From Bacillota bacterium (GTDB taxonomy: Bacteria > Bacillota_I > Bacilli_A > Erysipelotrichales > Erysipelotrichaceae), in contig JAEWFD010000009.1 in NCBI GenBank assembly GCA_023388995.1, positions 1 to 52,864 on the forward strand: a stretch of DNA of 52,864 nucleotides, given 5' to 3'. A program made the translations under genes and the position numbers. Within the stretch, counting starts at the first letter, position 1; each line of letters begins with the position of its first letter. Shown here piece by piece: positions 1 through 8,031 of this stretch. The notes beneath the pieces are model-generated. The model saw only the letters and a program-made list of their open reading frames with translations, was not told where the DNA came from and ran no database searches.

Positions 1-249
1 TGTTAGGCCAGTTGGACCAGTTGGACCCGTTGCTCCTGTTGGGCCAGTTGGACCTGTTGGACCCGTTGCTCCTGTTGGACCAGTTGGACCTGTTGGACCA
101 GTTGGACCAATGCAACAACAGCAGCAGTGTCTGTTACAGCATCTTTTGCAACACTTACTGAATTGATAGTTTTCTGCATATTCTGGCTCGGGTATGTATG
201 TTGTTGTTAAATGCGTTCTAATTCGATTCATTGCTCTTAAATTGTTCAT
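1..249 (-). CDS. Collagen-like Gly-Pro-Thr repeat protein (N-terminus only)
   Basis: The gene runs off the left edge; 83 residues are visible. A head of about 46 residues ends in a cysteine-rich stretch (CCKRCCNRHCCCCC, residues 33-46) and is followed from residue 48 by Gly-X-Y triplets, almost all Gly-Pro-Thr or Gly-Ala-Thr. Such GPT/GAT tracts are typical of bacterial collagen-like surface and exosporium glycoproteins, where the threonines are often glycosylated (family knowledge). The ATG at 249 follows an AAGGAAG ribosome binding site. No signal peptide is visible, which fits a spore-layer or otherwise self-assembling protein better than a Sec-exported one, but this is inference. The repeat length and the C-terminal domain lie outside the window. 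It is divergent from the cysteine-cluster microprotein at 624. Confidence 0.85.
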   Translation of the reverse strand, partial: MNNLRAMNRIRTHLTTTYIPEPEYAENYQFSKCCKRCCNRHCCCCCIGPTGPTGPTGPTGATGPTGPTGPTGATGPTGPTGLT

Positions 250-623
250 TAAATCTTCCTTTCTGATGTTTTCACATCTACTACACATTATGAAAATTTT
301 ACATTCTTACTTGATCATAAAACCTAACTTTTGATAGAATCTGCAAAGAAAACTTGTTCTCAAATTACGCAGTATTAGGAAATATTTAAGTCTAAATTCA
401 TATTGTTTGTATAAGTTTTTTTGATATATGATTTCGAGTCTCTGTGATAAACGCGTGATTCTCATTTTTTTAAGCAACGTATAGTAAAATAAGAAGGAGG
501 TTGACCGGTTCTTCATTCTAAAAAGAATGACTACATAGAACGAATGTTATAGGAACGTAATTATTATTATTTTCGTGGTTTTAATCATGGTTTGCAGAAG
601 ATGATTAATAAGGATGTGAAATC
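250..623. other. Intergenic region between two Cys-rich genes
   Basis: AT-rich DNA separating the divergent collagen-like gene and the Cys-cluster microprotein gene. It should hold both promoters. An open frame at 307-516 on the minus strand has no ribosome binding site and no recognised similarity, and is not called. Confidence 0.4.
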
Positions 624-791
624 GTGAGTCGAGGTTGTTGTCCGTCAAAGAAAGAAAAAGATATTACATTCTTTATTCCAGTATTCTTTCTAGGTCCAAT
701 CTATGTTAATTGTTTTGAAGAAAATGACTGCTGTTGCTGCTGTCGTTACGGATTATTATTACATAGATTTGGCTCTTCGGAGCCATTTTGA
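624..791 (+). CDS. Cysteine-cluster microprotein, 55 aa
   Basis: A short frame with a GTG start preceded by AAGGA about 10 nt upstream. The protein begins VSRGCCPSKKEKD, has a hydrophobic centre (residues 15-29, possibly one membrane-associated segment), and carries five consecutive cysteines in NDCCCCCRYG (residues 34-43). The poly-cysteine patch echoes the one in the divergent collagen-like protein, so the two may be part of one disulfide- or metal-linked surface or spore structure; that link is inference. No family is recognised. An alternative is a chance frame, but the ribosome binding site, the codon pattern and the shared cysteine cluster argue for a real gene. Confidence 0.55.
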   Translation: MSRGCCPSKKEKDITFFIPVFFLGPIYVNCFEENDCCCCCRYGLLLHRFGSSEPF

Positions 792-1264
792 ATAGAAATT
801 GGGTAGCGCGGTGTATATATTGAATCTAAAAAAAGATGTTTCATAAGAGTGATACAAAAATTAATGAAACATTACAGGCAATAACCAATGATTTAAAGTA
901 AAAGCTAAATAAGAAGGTTTATTGAAAAGCAATAACTGTGACGAAGTAATTGTAGGATTGTAAGATAAGTAAAATAGTGTGTAGCCAAATTTATGTGATC
1001 TATACGCCATATTTAATATAAAGACCTGTGGCTGTTAATGGTATTTTTCTGTACATTTGATGCCAGTGGTTATAGCTTTTAGGGTTGACAGTTGTATTTT
1101 TGCTTATAACTTTTTATTGAAGAAAGTATTATTCATGGTGATATCGGATGAGTACAATTTGAGTACAATATTTTTGATTGTCAAAATATCTTGTTTAAAA
1201 TTAAATAAATTGAGATCAAAGTTTAGTGATTTATACCACTGAACATTGATAATAAACATTTCTA
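792..1264. other. Gene-poor AT-rich stretch
   Basis: No convincing gene. A 61-codon frame at 1057-1242 lacks a ribosome binding site and any recognisable motif. The stretch may be decayed sequence upstream of the mgtE remnant. Confidence 0.35.
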
Positions 1265-1341
1265 TATCGAGTGGAAATGAGAAATTTTATCCTGTATTAT
1301 TTTAAACGTCACCTAATCTCCATGATGAGTTGACGTTTTTA
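1265..1341 (+). repeat. Terminator-bearing repeat element, copy 1
   Basis: The block starts at TATCGA, contains CCTGTATTATTTTAAACGTCA, and ends in a hairpin (AACGTCA ... TGACGTT, with an inner CTAATC/GATGAG stem) followed by T5. A second copy lies at 3443-3518 in the same orientation. The outer stem and about 45 nt upstream of it are conserved, while the loop differs. It would act as a Rho-independent terminator on the plus strand. Confidence 0.7.
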
Positions 1342-1376
1342 TATTGTGAGTATTTCACAGAAATCTATTAATTTAT

Positions 1377-2112
1377 TGTACTCAAATAATTAAAGATGTA
1401 AAGAACAGTGATTTCATTGATGAAATTTTTGTGGTTGATCAAAATCAAAATTATGTTGGCACAATCGAATTGAAAAATCTACTTGCAGCACGCAAAACGA
1501 ATCAGCTTGATTCAATACTTGAACGGAATCAGATGGTTATTTATGAACATGATTCAGTGCGCACTGCGTCAAAAGCCGCGTAATTATGATGTTATTGTTA
1601 TGCCTGTTTTGAGACAATGGCAGCTCATTGGTATTATTACAGCAGATGACATCTTGAATATTATGATTGAAGTATATGAAGAAGACGTAGAACGTTTGGC
1701 TGCGGTCGGAGACTATGAATATGATTCCTCAGCCCTGACTCGAATCAAACAGCGGCTGCCGTGGCTTTTAGCTTCGATCATTTTTAATCTTGTGATTACG
1801 GCTTTCTTGTCATTTTTCTAGATGACAGTCCGTGAATAGCCTCATTGCTTTTTTAGTTTTGTAATTGCGTTAGGTTTCATGTCAGTTGTCTGTATGAGGG
1901 AACAAAGTCCATTATCAATATCCGGAGTGGTAGGATTATCTTTATTTGAAGAATGCTTATTTCTTCAATTTGCGGAGTCTTTATTCCAATTGTACTGGAT
2001 AAATGCAAAGTAGACCTGCCGTTGCATTGGGACCGATTATCAACACGCTATTAACGATTTATTTGCGCTGCTTATCTATTTTGGTATTGCTACATTGATG
2101 TTCTTGCAATAG
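1377..2112 (+). pseudogene. mgtE: Magnesium transporter MgtE remnant
   Basis: Reading across frames recovers the second half of an MgtE Mg2+ channel. A CBS-domain segment in one frame (DFIDEIFVVDQNQNYVGTIE, from about 1410) stops at 1581. The adjacent frame continues with the second CBS domain and linker (VGIITADDILN-like, then RLAAVGDYEYDSS and RLPWLLASI) and stops at 1821. Membrane-domain remnants follow in other frames, including ALGPIINT near 2020 and an end (NDLFALLIYFGIATL) stopping at 2112. The N-terminal cytoplasmic domain is missing altogether. With at least three frameshifts or stops, no functional transporter can be made. Confidence 0.85.
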
Positions 2113-2148
2113 GAGTAATTCATTTTGTCTCAAAGTCTTACAGAACGT

Positions 2149-3234
2149 CTATTGCAGGGATTGCAATAGTTTAATTCCTAGAATGGTGGAAGGTAATCCA
2201 TCATTTTGAGGAAGATTAGATAGTATCACCACTGCGGTCTGATTTTTAGGATTAAATCCTAGATAGCTGTTATAATGCTTTGTTCCGCCATTATGCCAAA
2301 TGAAGTTGTTATGAGTATCAATGATCCATGCCATACCGATTTCATCCATATAGATGTCCATATCCTTGTATGTTTTTGAAGAAGCGTTAATGACCTGCAA
2401 GCTTTCATGACATTGTTGGAATCTACCTGTCTCTTCCAGTTGCATCTTTGTATATGCAAGCATGTCTGTGACATTAGAAATGATTGCACCGGCAGAGAGA
2501 TAGGCATCTTGCTTTTGCCAATCCAATCCATAATCCAAGTCCTTGCTGCCATTAGAAAGTTTTGAGTTCTTTAGTTGCAATTCATCTTGCAAATACTGAT
2601 TCATGATGGTGTGATAAGGCTCTTGGTAAATTTTTTCTATGATAAGACCAAGTACAGCATATCCGAAATTGGAATAACGGAAGGAGTACTGCTTGTTTTC
2701 TAAAACTGTTTTAGAAACCCTTTCCAGAACCATTTCTTTTGTAATACGGTAAAAATCATTTTTACCGGAAAAGAAGTTAGATATCATAGGAGATTCAAAA
2801 TAAAACTCTTTATAGCCCGCGGTGTGTGTTAATAAATGCTTGATTGTAGGGTAGTAATTTTCCGTAGAAGCCAGCGTAAGATATTGATCTATAGTATCAT
2901 CCAAATGAAGCTTGTCTTCTTGGATTGCATGATGAATGAGTGAAGCGGTTAAGGTTTTTGTAAGGGAACCAATTTCGTAGTCATGTATTTCTTCTGGCAG
3001 CTGCTGGGCATTCTCTCCATAAACTTTGATCGTAGTTTTACCATCTGAAATTATTCCCACCGTAATGAGTACATCTTTCTTATCTTTAGTAGTATACTGT
3101 AAAGCCTCTTCGAATGTTAATCCAGGTACCTTACTTAATTGATGATTTTGATAAATCATCATTCCAACAATCGTTAAGCATATACTGATCAAAATAATCG
3201 AGGTGACAAGAAGTATCTTCTTCTTTTTTTTCAT
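2149..3234 (-). CDS. Membrane-anchored serine hydrolase (beta-lactamase class C / PBP4*-like)
   Basis: 361 aa. An N-terminal signal-anchor (residues 7-28) precedes an extracytoplasmic beta-lactamase-fold domain. All three family motifs are present: SxxK as S90-L-T-K93, YxN as Y187-S-N189, and HxG as H314-N-G316. Proteins of this family are D-alanyl-D-alanine peptidases, esterases or peptide-modifying enzymes at the cell surface; the substrate cannot be read from sequence. The ATG at 3234 is chosen because AAAGGAA lies just upstream; the longer frame from a TTG at 3252 would bury this site inside the gene. The gene stands alone, converging on the mgtE remnant. Confidence 0.9.
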   Translation of the reverse strand: MKKKKKILLVTSIILISICLTIVGMMIYQNHQLSKVPGLTFEEALQYTTKDKKDVLITVGIISDGKTTIKVYGENAQQLPEEIHDYEIGSLTKTLTASLIHHAIQEDKLHLDDTIDQYLTLASTENYYPTIKHLLTHTAGYKEFYFESPMISNFFSGKNDFYRITKEMVLERVSKTVLENKQYSFRYSNFGYAVLGLIIEKIYQEPYHTIMNQYLQDELQLKNSKLSNGSKDLDYGLDWQKQDAYLSAGAIISNVTDMLAYTKMQLEETGRFQQCHESLQVINASSKTYKDMDIYMDEIGMAWIIDTHNNFIWHNGGTKHYNSYLGFNPKNQTAVVILSNLPQNDGLPSTILGIKLLQSLQ

Positions 3235-3442
3235 GAGTAGTTCCTTTCGCAATTGGCGACGAATGCACTATGTTCTATTGTACAGTATATAATAAATTAA
3301 GATGATAGGATACATTTTATTTTATACTTGCAAAATGCTCGCGAAAAATTTAATAAGCTAATAATCTATAGAATTTCATAAGGAAATAGGAGAATATTGT
3401 TACTAAAAATATTTGGGTTATATGAGAGAAAATTGCTTATAT

Positions 3443-3518
3443 TATCGATTGGGAGTGAGAAAATTAATCCTGTATTATTTTAAACGTCAGCTTATCAAGG
3501 AGATAAGGTGACGTTTTT
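3443..3518 (+). repeat. Terminator-bearing repeat element, copy 2
   Basis: Second copy of the element at 1265-1341. Here the hairpin is perfect apart from one unpaired G on each side: AACGTCA-g-CTTATC, loop AAGGA, GATAAG-g-TGACGTT, then T5. The changed inner stem still pairs, so structure is kept while sequence varies. It lies about 155 nt upstream of the small membrane protein at 3674. Confidence 0.7.
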
Positions 3519-3673
3519 AATATTTCGAGGACTGTTATCAACAGTCGTCTATAATATAATTTTACAAAATAAAAAAGAGATATTAGGCATTATTTTACTT
3601 ATGAAATAATGTTTATTTGATGAATTATTATGATATGATGTGTATATACCTTTTTTAGAAAGGAAGGTTAGGC

Positions 3674-4000
3674 ATGAAATATGTTAGAATGTTCTTTGCT
3701 TTTGCTCCCTTGCTGCTATCCATCGTATTGGGATTGCTGGTAGATGCTATTTTTACTTGGCAAAGCATTGTATTTTATTTAGTGTTTGGACTTCTTTGTG
3801 CAGGCGTATATGCTTCGGTGAAAACGTCATATCAATTGCTGGTAGATGTAAGTATCATTGTCTTGGCATATGCCTTGTATCAATCAAGCGATGATTATGT
3901 TTTAGGGAAATATAAATGGATCTTTTATGCACTATTCGCAGGGTATTACTTGCTGATCAATCATGCAAAGCGAAAAACACGTAAACAGGAAATAAAGTAA
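3674..4000 (+). CDS. Small integral membrane protein, 108 aa
   Basis: A good ribosome binding site (AAAGGAAGG) precedes the ATG. The protein has three to four hydrophobic helices (about residues 4-24, 29-48, 53-69 and 80-96) and a basic, cytoplasmic-type tail (HAKRKTRKQEIK). There are no cysteines or charged residues in the membrane that would suggest a catalytic role. No family is recognised. It stands alone between the repeat element and a lipoprotein gene. Confidence 0.8.
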   Translation: MKYVRMFFAFAPLLLSIVLGLLVDAIFTWQSIVFYLVFGLLCAGVYASVKTSYQLLVDVSIIVLAYALYQSSDDYVLGKYKWIFYALFAGYYLLINHAKRKTRKQEIK

Positions 4001-4193
4001 ACTTGAATCAATTATTGTTGTTCAGCCAAGTAAAAAACAAATAATGCCAACTGTTCTTCAACTATTTTGACTTATCTTTTAATCGTCGATAAATGGCTAG
4101 ATGGGGCAGAACTATTTTCTTGGTAGATTGGAAAAGAATAATTAACTGTAAGTAAATATCTTTACGAAAATTAATAACTAGAAAGAGGAATAT

Positions 4194-4889
4194 ATGAAGA
4201 AATTATTAGTTAGTTTTGTATGTGTTTTATTAATATTGAGTGGTTGTGAAAGTGATAGCGAAGAATGCCCGAAATGCCCAGATTGTGTAATTAACTCAGA
4301 TATTGAAAAAACATCCAATGAGCTTCTTTTAGAATCTATTCAAGCTATTGATACTGAAAATACTTTTGCTGATTTTCTTGGTAAAAATATTGCTGCTTCT
4401 GTTAATAAGATGGGAGTTAATTATGTCGATTATATTCCTGAAATTGTAATTGATGATGATTTTTGCACTATTACTATTAAGTCAAAAGATCCTTTTGATT
4501 TATTCGATAAATTTCTTTATTTAAAATTTCCAATTAATAATCCTAATGAATATACTTATGATTATTATTGGCTTTCTGCTTTTGTTTATGAACGGTATAA
4601 TGATACTGCAATGGGTTTGATGGTATATCATAATACTTCTACTGGAGATGAATCCTCACAATTACACGGGATCAAACAAGATGTATATGATGTATGGCTA
4701 AACAAAGAAAAATACTGTTTAGCGGATGAAAATATGGAATGTATTAATTTCTTAGATAGTATTCAAAAACTTCGATATGGCTATCTATCTACAGCAATAT
4801 TTGAGTCTGGAATATTTGAGAAAAGTTTAAATCAATATGCAATAAATATAGCTGATAAGATAAATGAAGCTAATAAATCATTAGAATAG
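4194..4889 (+). CDS. Putative lipoprotein, 231 aa
   Basis: The N-terminus MKKLLVSFVCVLLILSGC is a lipoprotein signal peptide with lipobox LSGC, so Cys18 would be lipidated and the protein anchored outside the membrane. Next comes a small CPKCPDC motif (about residues 25-31), a possible metal or disulfide site, then an acidic globular domain with no recognised family. A ribosome binding site (AAGAGGAA) precedes the ATG. Its function is unknown; substrate binding or envelope maintenance are only guesses. Confidence 0.8.
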   Translation: MKKLLVSFVCVLLILSGCESDSEECPKCPDCVINSDIEKTSNELLLESIQAIDTENTFADFLGKNIAASVNKMGVNYVDYIPEIVIDDDFCTITIKSKDPFDLFDKFLYLKFPINNPNEYTYDYYWLSAFVYERYNDTAMGLMVYHNTSTGDESSQLHGIKQDVYDVWLNKEKYCLADENMECINFLDSIQKLRYGYLSTAIFESGIFEKSLNQYAINIADKINEANKSLE

Positions 4890-5232
4890 CAGTACAAAAA
4901 AATCATAGCTTCCAATTGTAAAATGAAGTCATCATCTCATGAAATAAATTAAAAGCAGCATTTGCTAAGAAAACCTTGCATCATTAAGCTGATATGACCA
5001 ATGAGAAAGACTATGAAGTAATTTATTGACCTGTTTATAGTGGGTTATGTGAAATTGCACAATTAGAAAAATCTCTTTGAGAGACAGCTGGTGTCGTGGC
5101 TGTCAGACCTTAGTGATCGAATGACCTGCAGCACAAAGTCCCTTATAGGGCCCCTTGATCCATCAGTTTTACTGGCGGGTTTGATTAACAATTTTTTACA
5201 TTAAGTTCTATAGGTTATATTACTTAACACGG
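4890..5232. other. Intergenic stretch with a GC-richer structured patch
   Basis: No gene recognised. About 5080-5185 is clearly richer in GC than its surroundings and can fold: GACAGC (5083-5088) pairs with GCTGTC (5099-5104), and a CCCTTATAGGG palindrome lies near 5142-5152. It could be a structured RNA or the remnant of an inserted element; I could not decide. Confidence 0.3.
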
Positions 5233-5316
5233 CTATTTTTTTCTATTCTTGTAGAGTGCAATTCCACCAACTGTTACAATAGTTATAATTGCTACACCAA
5301 CTACTACTGGATTCAT
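5233..5316 (-). CDS. Single-span membrane microprotein, 27 aa
   Basis: Not found by length-limited ORF callers. A strong AAAGGAGAAAT site lies just upstream of the ATG at 5316. The peptide starts MNPVVVGVAIITIVTVGG, a single hydrophobic helix, and ends in a basic tail (YKNRKK). This build is seen in small membrane regulators and in type I toxin peptides (general knowledge); no sequence family is recognised. It lies just downstream of the frameshifted gene on the same strand and may share its transcript. Confidence 0.55.
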   Translation of the reverse strand: MNPVVVGVAIITIVTVGGIALYKNRKK

Positions 5317-5396
5317 ATATTTCTCCTTTCATTGTTCAATTTAGTTTCAATAGATAAGTCTAGTTACGATAGGATTACACTGATTGATGTAATAAT

Positions 5397-5851
5397 TCAT
5401 TTGCTTGTTTTGTAATTGAATAGTTCTTCATACTTATCGTCAATTAGCGGCATCAACTCTGTAGTTTTATTTTTCTTAATTTTAATAAAAGCAATATAGG
5501 GTACAATCCAACCGATAAATCCAATTAATGCTAAGATATTCATTGCTGGGGTATCACTCCAATAACATAAGCAGCCGTTGAGGCATGAAAACCTTTTTTT
5601 CTTTCAAGATGATCAATTTCAGATACAGTTTCATTAAACTGCTTTTGAAGTTTTGAGATTTCATGCTTGTTCTTTAATTTTCTATCTCTTTTAAACCTAA
5701 TAGTTGCTGTTCCGTAACTATTTGGCGTATTAATTACGTTTTCCAGCTTCCAACCAAAATTTTCATATCCATCTTCAAATAATCTGAAATAGTTCTTTTG
5801 AACAACGATATCTAGATACTCATATCCAATGAATGTATTTTTTTCTTCCAT
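5397..5851 (-). pseudogene. Frameshifted two-domain membrane-associated protein
   Basis: The first frame (5851 to 5540) encodes 103 aa: a compact N-terminal domain (MEEKNTFIGYEYLDIVV...), a charged stretch of about 35 residues with heptad-like character (RKLKNKHEISKLQKQFNETV), and then the start of a hydrophobic segment (AAYVIGV). It stops abruptly. The adjacent frame continues from about 5548 with PAMNILALIGFIGWIVPYIA, a second membrane segment, and a charged tail ending at 5397. Together they look like one conserved hypothetical membrane protein of Gram-positive bacteria that has lost part of its first membrane helix through a frameshift or small deletion. The start has a GAAAGGAATGTAATGG context. 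Confidence 0.65.
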
Positions 5852-6493
5852 TACATTCCTTTCTGTAGGTGCAATACTTATAAATTTGTTTACAAAATAG
5901 TGATGAAATGTTTCAGTTATATTTATATTTCATTTAATTAAAAGCGCAGTTAGAGAATAAGAGTATGTTAGCAATTTAATAGAGCTTGATTAATGTTAAC
6001 TTCCCGTATTGATAGGTATGTATTCTACAAAGACTTCTATTCTTTGAAGATAATAAATTTTAAATCAACGTAAAAAACAGTATTGGTGATGAGAGAATTG
6101 TTGAAGAAGGAATAACTACTGCTGTTTATACATCTTCCCTGATATCCTATAGTTCAAAAACGATGCAATGATCCTGCCTTTCAGAAACTGATGTTGGCTC
6201 ATTTTATATTCAGTTTTTTTATTCGATGTTTAAGACAACAACTAAAAGTGTAGTTGATTTGCAGAATCAAGTTGTTTCTAGATCATTTATCTATAGTGTC
6301 TGTTTTATTCGTAGTTTTTTTTCTTAATAAGAACTTATGTTAGAATATTATTAACGAGAGGAGAGATACAAAATAAGCCTATGATTTGTTTTCACTGACT
6401 TAGTTTGTGTATAGAAATAAATTTATAGTAAATAATTAGTGCTTGGATTTGATCAATACAACTAATACTTTAAGAAAGGAGACTCGTGATATT
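5852..6493. other. Gene-poor stretch
   Basis: No gene, RNA or clear repeat seen. Some short frames look like degraded coding sequence but match nothing I recognise. Confidence 0.3.
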
Positions 6494-6637
6494 ATGAAAC
6501 CTTCATTTGATTTGTTTTTCTTTGCCATCAATTATCTGTTTTTATTCTTAATTATAGTTTTTTTGGTATTAGGCTTACGTGCCTTATTTCTGTTGTGCAA
6601 AGCTTTAAGTATTTATATTAAGAAAAATTCAATATAA
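6494..6637 (+). CDS. Single-span membrane microprotein, 47 aa
   Basis: The ATG at 6494 follows AAAGGAG by 12 nt. An upstream frame extension to 6443 has no ribosome binding site and is not used. The protein is one long hydrophobic helix (residues 6-36, rich in Phe and Leu) followed by a basic C-terminus (SIYIKKNSI). Short proteins of this kind are common in lactic acid bacteria and enterococci, but no function is established. Confidence 0.6.
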   Translation: MKPSFDLFFFAINYLFLFLIIVFLVLGLRALFLLCKALSIYIKKNSI

Positions 6638-6875
6638 AAAGAAACAGTATTTATATTATACGACTGCGGCAATAAGCAATTTTTCATGCTCAAATTCATG
6701 TTAGAATTTTTTGAGAGGCGAATAATTAACATGGAGAGTCAAACCATTACCAATGAAGTACGAGGCTTAGTTTGAATCAACTATTAGGAGTGCGCGTTTT
6801 CCGGGTATGCCACTAGATAGGTAGTTATCTAAATTGCAAGTATAGCATTTAATAAATAGAATTAGGAGATATGTC

Positions 6876-7901
6876 ATGATAGAAGATGAAAGCATAAGCT
6901 ATTTGCGCAATTTTAAATTTCAACATGTGTTTCATACTAATATGTTTTTTGATGATAAGGATGCAACTTTCAAACTTCAAGAAATAAGTATTATAAATAA
7001 AATTGCAGAAGAAGAAAATTATTGCGGTGAGATTGTCGGTGGCACTTCTACAAACAAGCTATACGATAATATAGGAAATCCAGTTAAAATTATAAATACT
7101 GCATGGGAAAAATATAAAGACGGAACATCAAGCGAGAGTACTAAAGAAACTTTAATTGAAAATTTTTATGATGACAAATTTAATATGATTTTAAAAAAAC
7201 AGTATCATAAAGGAGCAAATTATCTGAGTAACAGTCCTAACATTTGCGATTATTGTAATTTTTACGATAACAATGGTAGGTTGGCGAAAGTAATAGAAAC
7301 AATGTCAGTTGTAAAAAGAGATGTAATAGATTTCCAAAATATAAAAACTATCTTATTTTATTATAGTGATGATGATACACCTTATTTTGACATCATTAAT
7401 GTATATGATGCTGCTGATTTTCTCCACAATATGCATCTTCCCTTTGAAGAAACTGTTTCTATTAACAAAGGAAGGTTATTAAGAAAAGAAATCACTTGTA
7501 GTTATGGTACGAATGAGGTGCATGTTTACAGCTATGATAATGCCGGAATCTTGCTCAAAGAAGAGGTATATATTAATAATGAACTGTCTTATTGCTATAA
7601 GTATAGTGTGGCGGAAAGTGGAAAACTGAACAGAAGCTTTGCTAGTCCTGTAAACGGTGATTATAAATGGAAATTGCAATTTTATAGTTCCTCCAGTAAA
7701 GAAGAATGCTTAATTTTACCGGTTAATTCCTTTATAAATGCAGATATGGTTAGAGAAGCTGTTGAATATATTGTTAATAAATTTGGTAAACAGATCAGAA
7801 ATGTTGACTTTGATACAGTGTATGTCAATGCAGAAGTTCCTAGGGAAGTATATCAACACTACCAAGATCTTTATGACATCATTATCCGGGAGGTTTGGTG
7901 A
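6876..7901 (+). CDS. Unknown 341-aa protein with YD-like repeats
   Basis: Clear gene with an AGGAGATATGTC start region. The sequence has recurring motifs of the type [N/S]x(Y)D...G.L.K...: NFYDDKFNMILKKQYH (about residues 99-114), NFYDNNGRLAKVIET (about 128-142) and YSYDNAGILLKEEVY (about 221-235). These resemble the YD repeats of RHS/wall-associated proteins, which build beta-rich shells. There is no signal peptide or membrane segment, so a cytoplasmic location is likely. The rest is unrecognised. An RHS-fragment or an immunity-type protein are possible, neither proven. Confidence 0.75.
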   Translation: MIEDESISYLRNFKFQHVFHTNMFFDDKDATFKLQEISIINKIAEEENYCGEIVGGTSTNKLYDNIGNPVKIINTAWEKYKDGTSSESTKETLIENFYDDKFNMILKKQYHKGANYLSNSPNICDYCNFYDNNGRLAKVIETMSVVKRDVIDFQNIKTILFYYSDDDTPYFDIINVYDAADFLHNMHLPFEETVSINKGRLLRKEITCSYGTNEVHVYSYDNAGILLKEEVYINNELSYCYKYSVAESGKLNRSFASPVNGDYKWKLQFYSSSSKEECLILPVNSFINADMVREAVEYIVNKFGKQIRNVDFDTVYVNAEVPREVYQHYQDLYDIIIREVW

Positions 7902-7934
7902 AAGTATATAATCTTAGTTTTATTCATTATCCAA

Positions 7935-7971
7935 AAAACGGGGTAGATTATGTTAATGAAAACCCCGTTTT
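7935..7971 (+). terminator. Rho-independent terminator
   Basis: AAAACGGGGT and ACCCCGTTTT form a perfect 10-bp stem around a 17-nt loop, with T-rich ends on both strands. It closes the unknown gene at 6876-7901 and could also serve the convergent gene at 8032. Confidence 0.85.
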
Positions 7972-8031
7972 ACATGTGTTTGGATAAGTAATATTAAGCT
8001 ATTCCAACATAACGGCAAGGTTTCAGAATAA

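Noticed and set aside
1..120. Tandem GTTGGACC-type repeats as a CRISPR or satellite array
   Set aside because: Read on the minus strand they are in-frame Gly-Pro-Thr codons of a collagen-like protein.
307..516. 69-codon frame on the minus strand ending in a GNAT-like FYQKLGF
   Set aside because: No ribosome binding site, no other GNAT motif, and strongly biased codons; the resemblance is too short to call.
1057..1242. 61-codon frame on the plus strand
   Set aside because: No ribosome binding site and no recognisable features in an AT-rich stretch.
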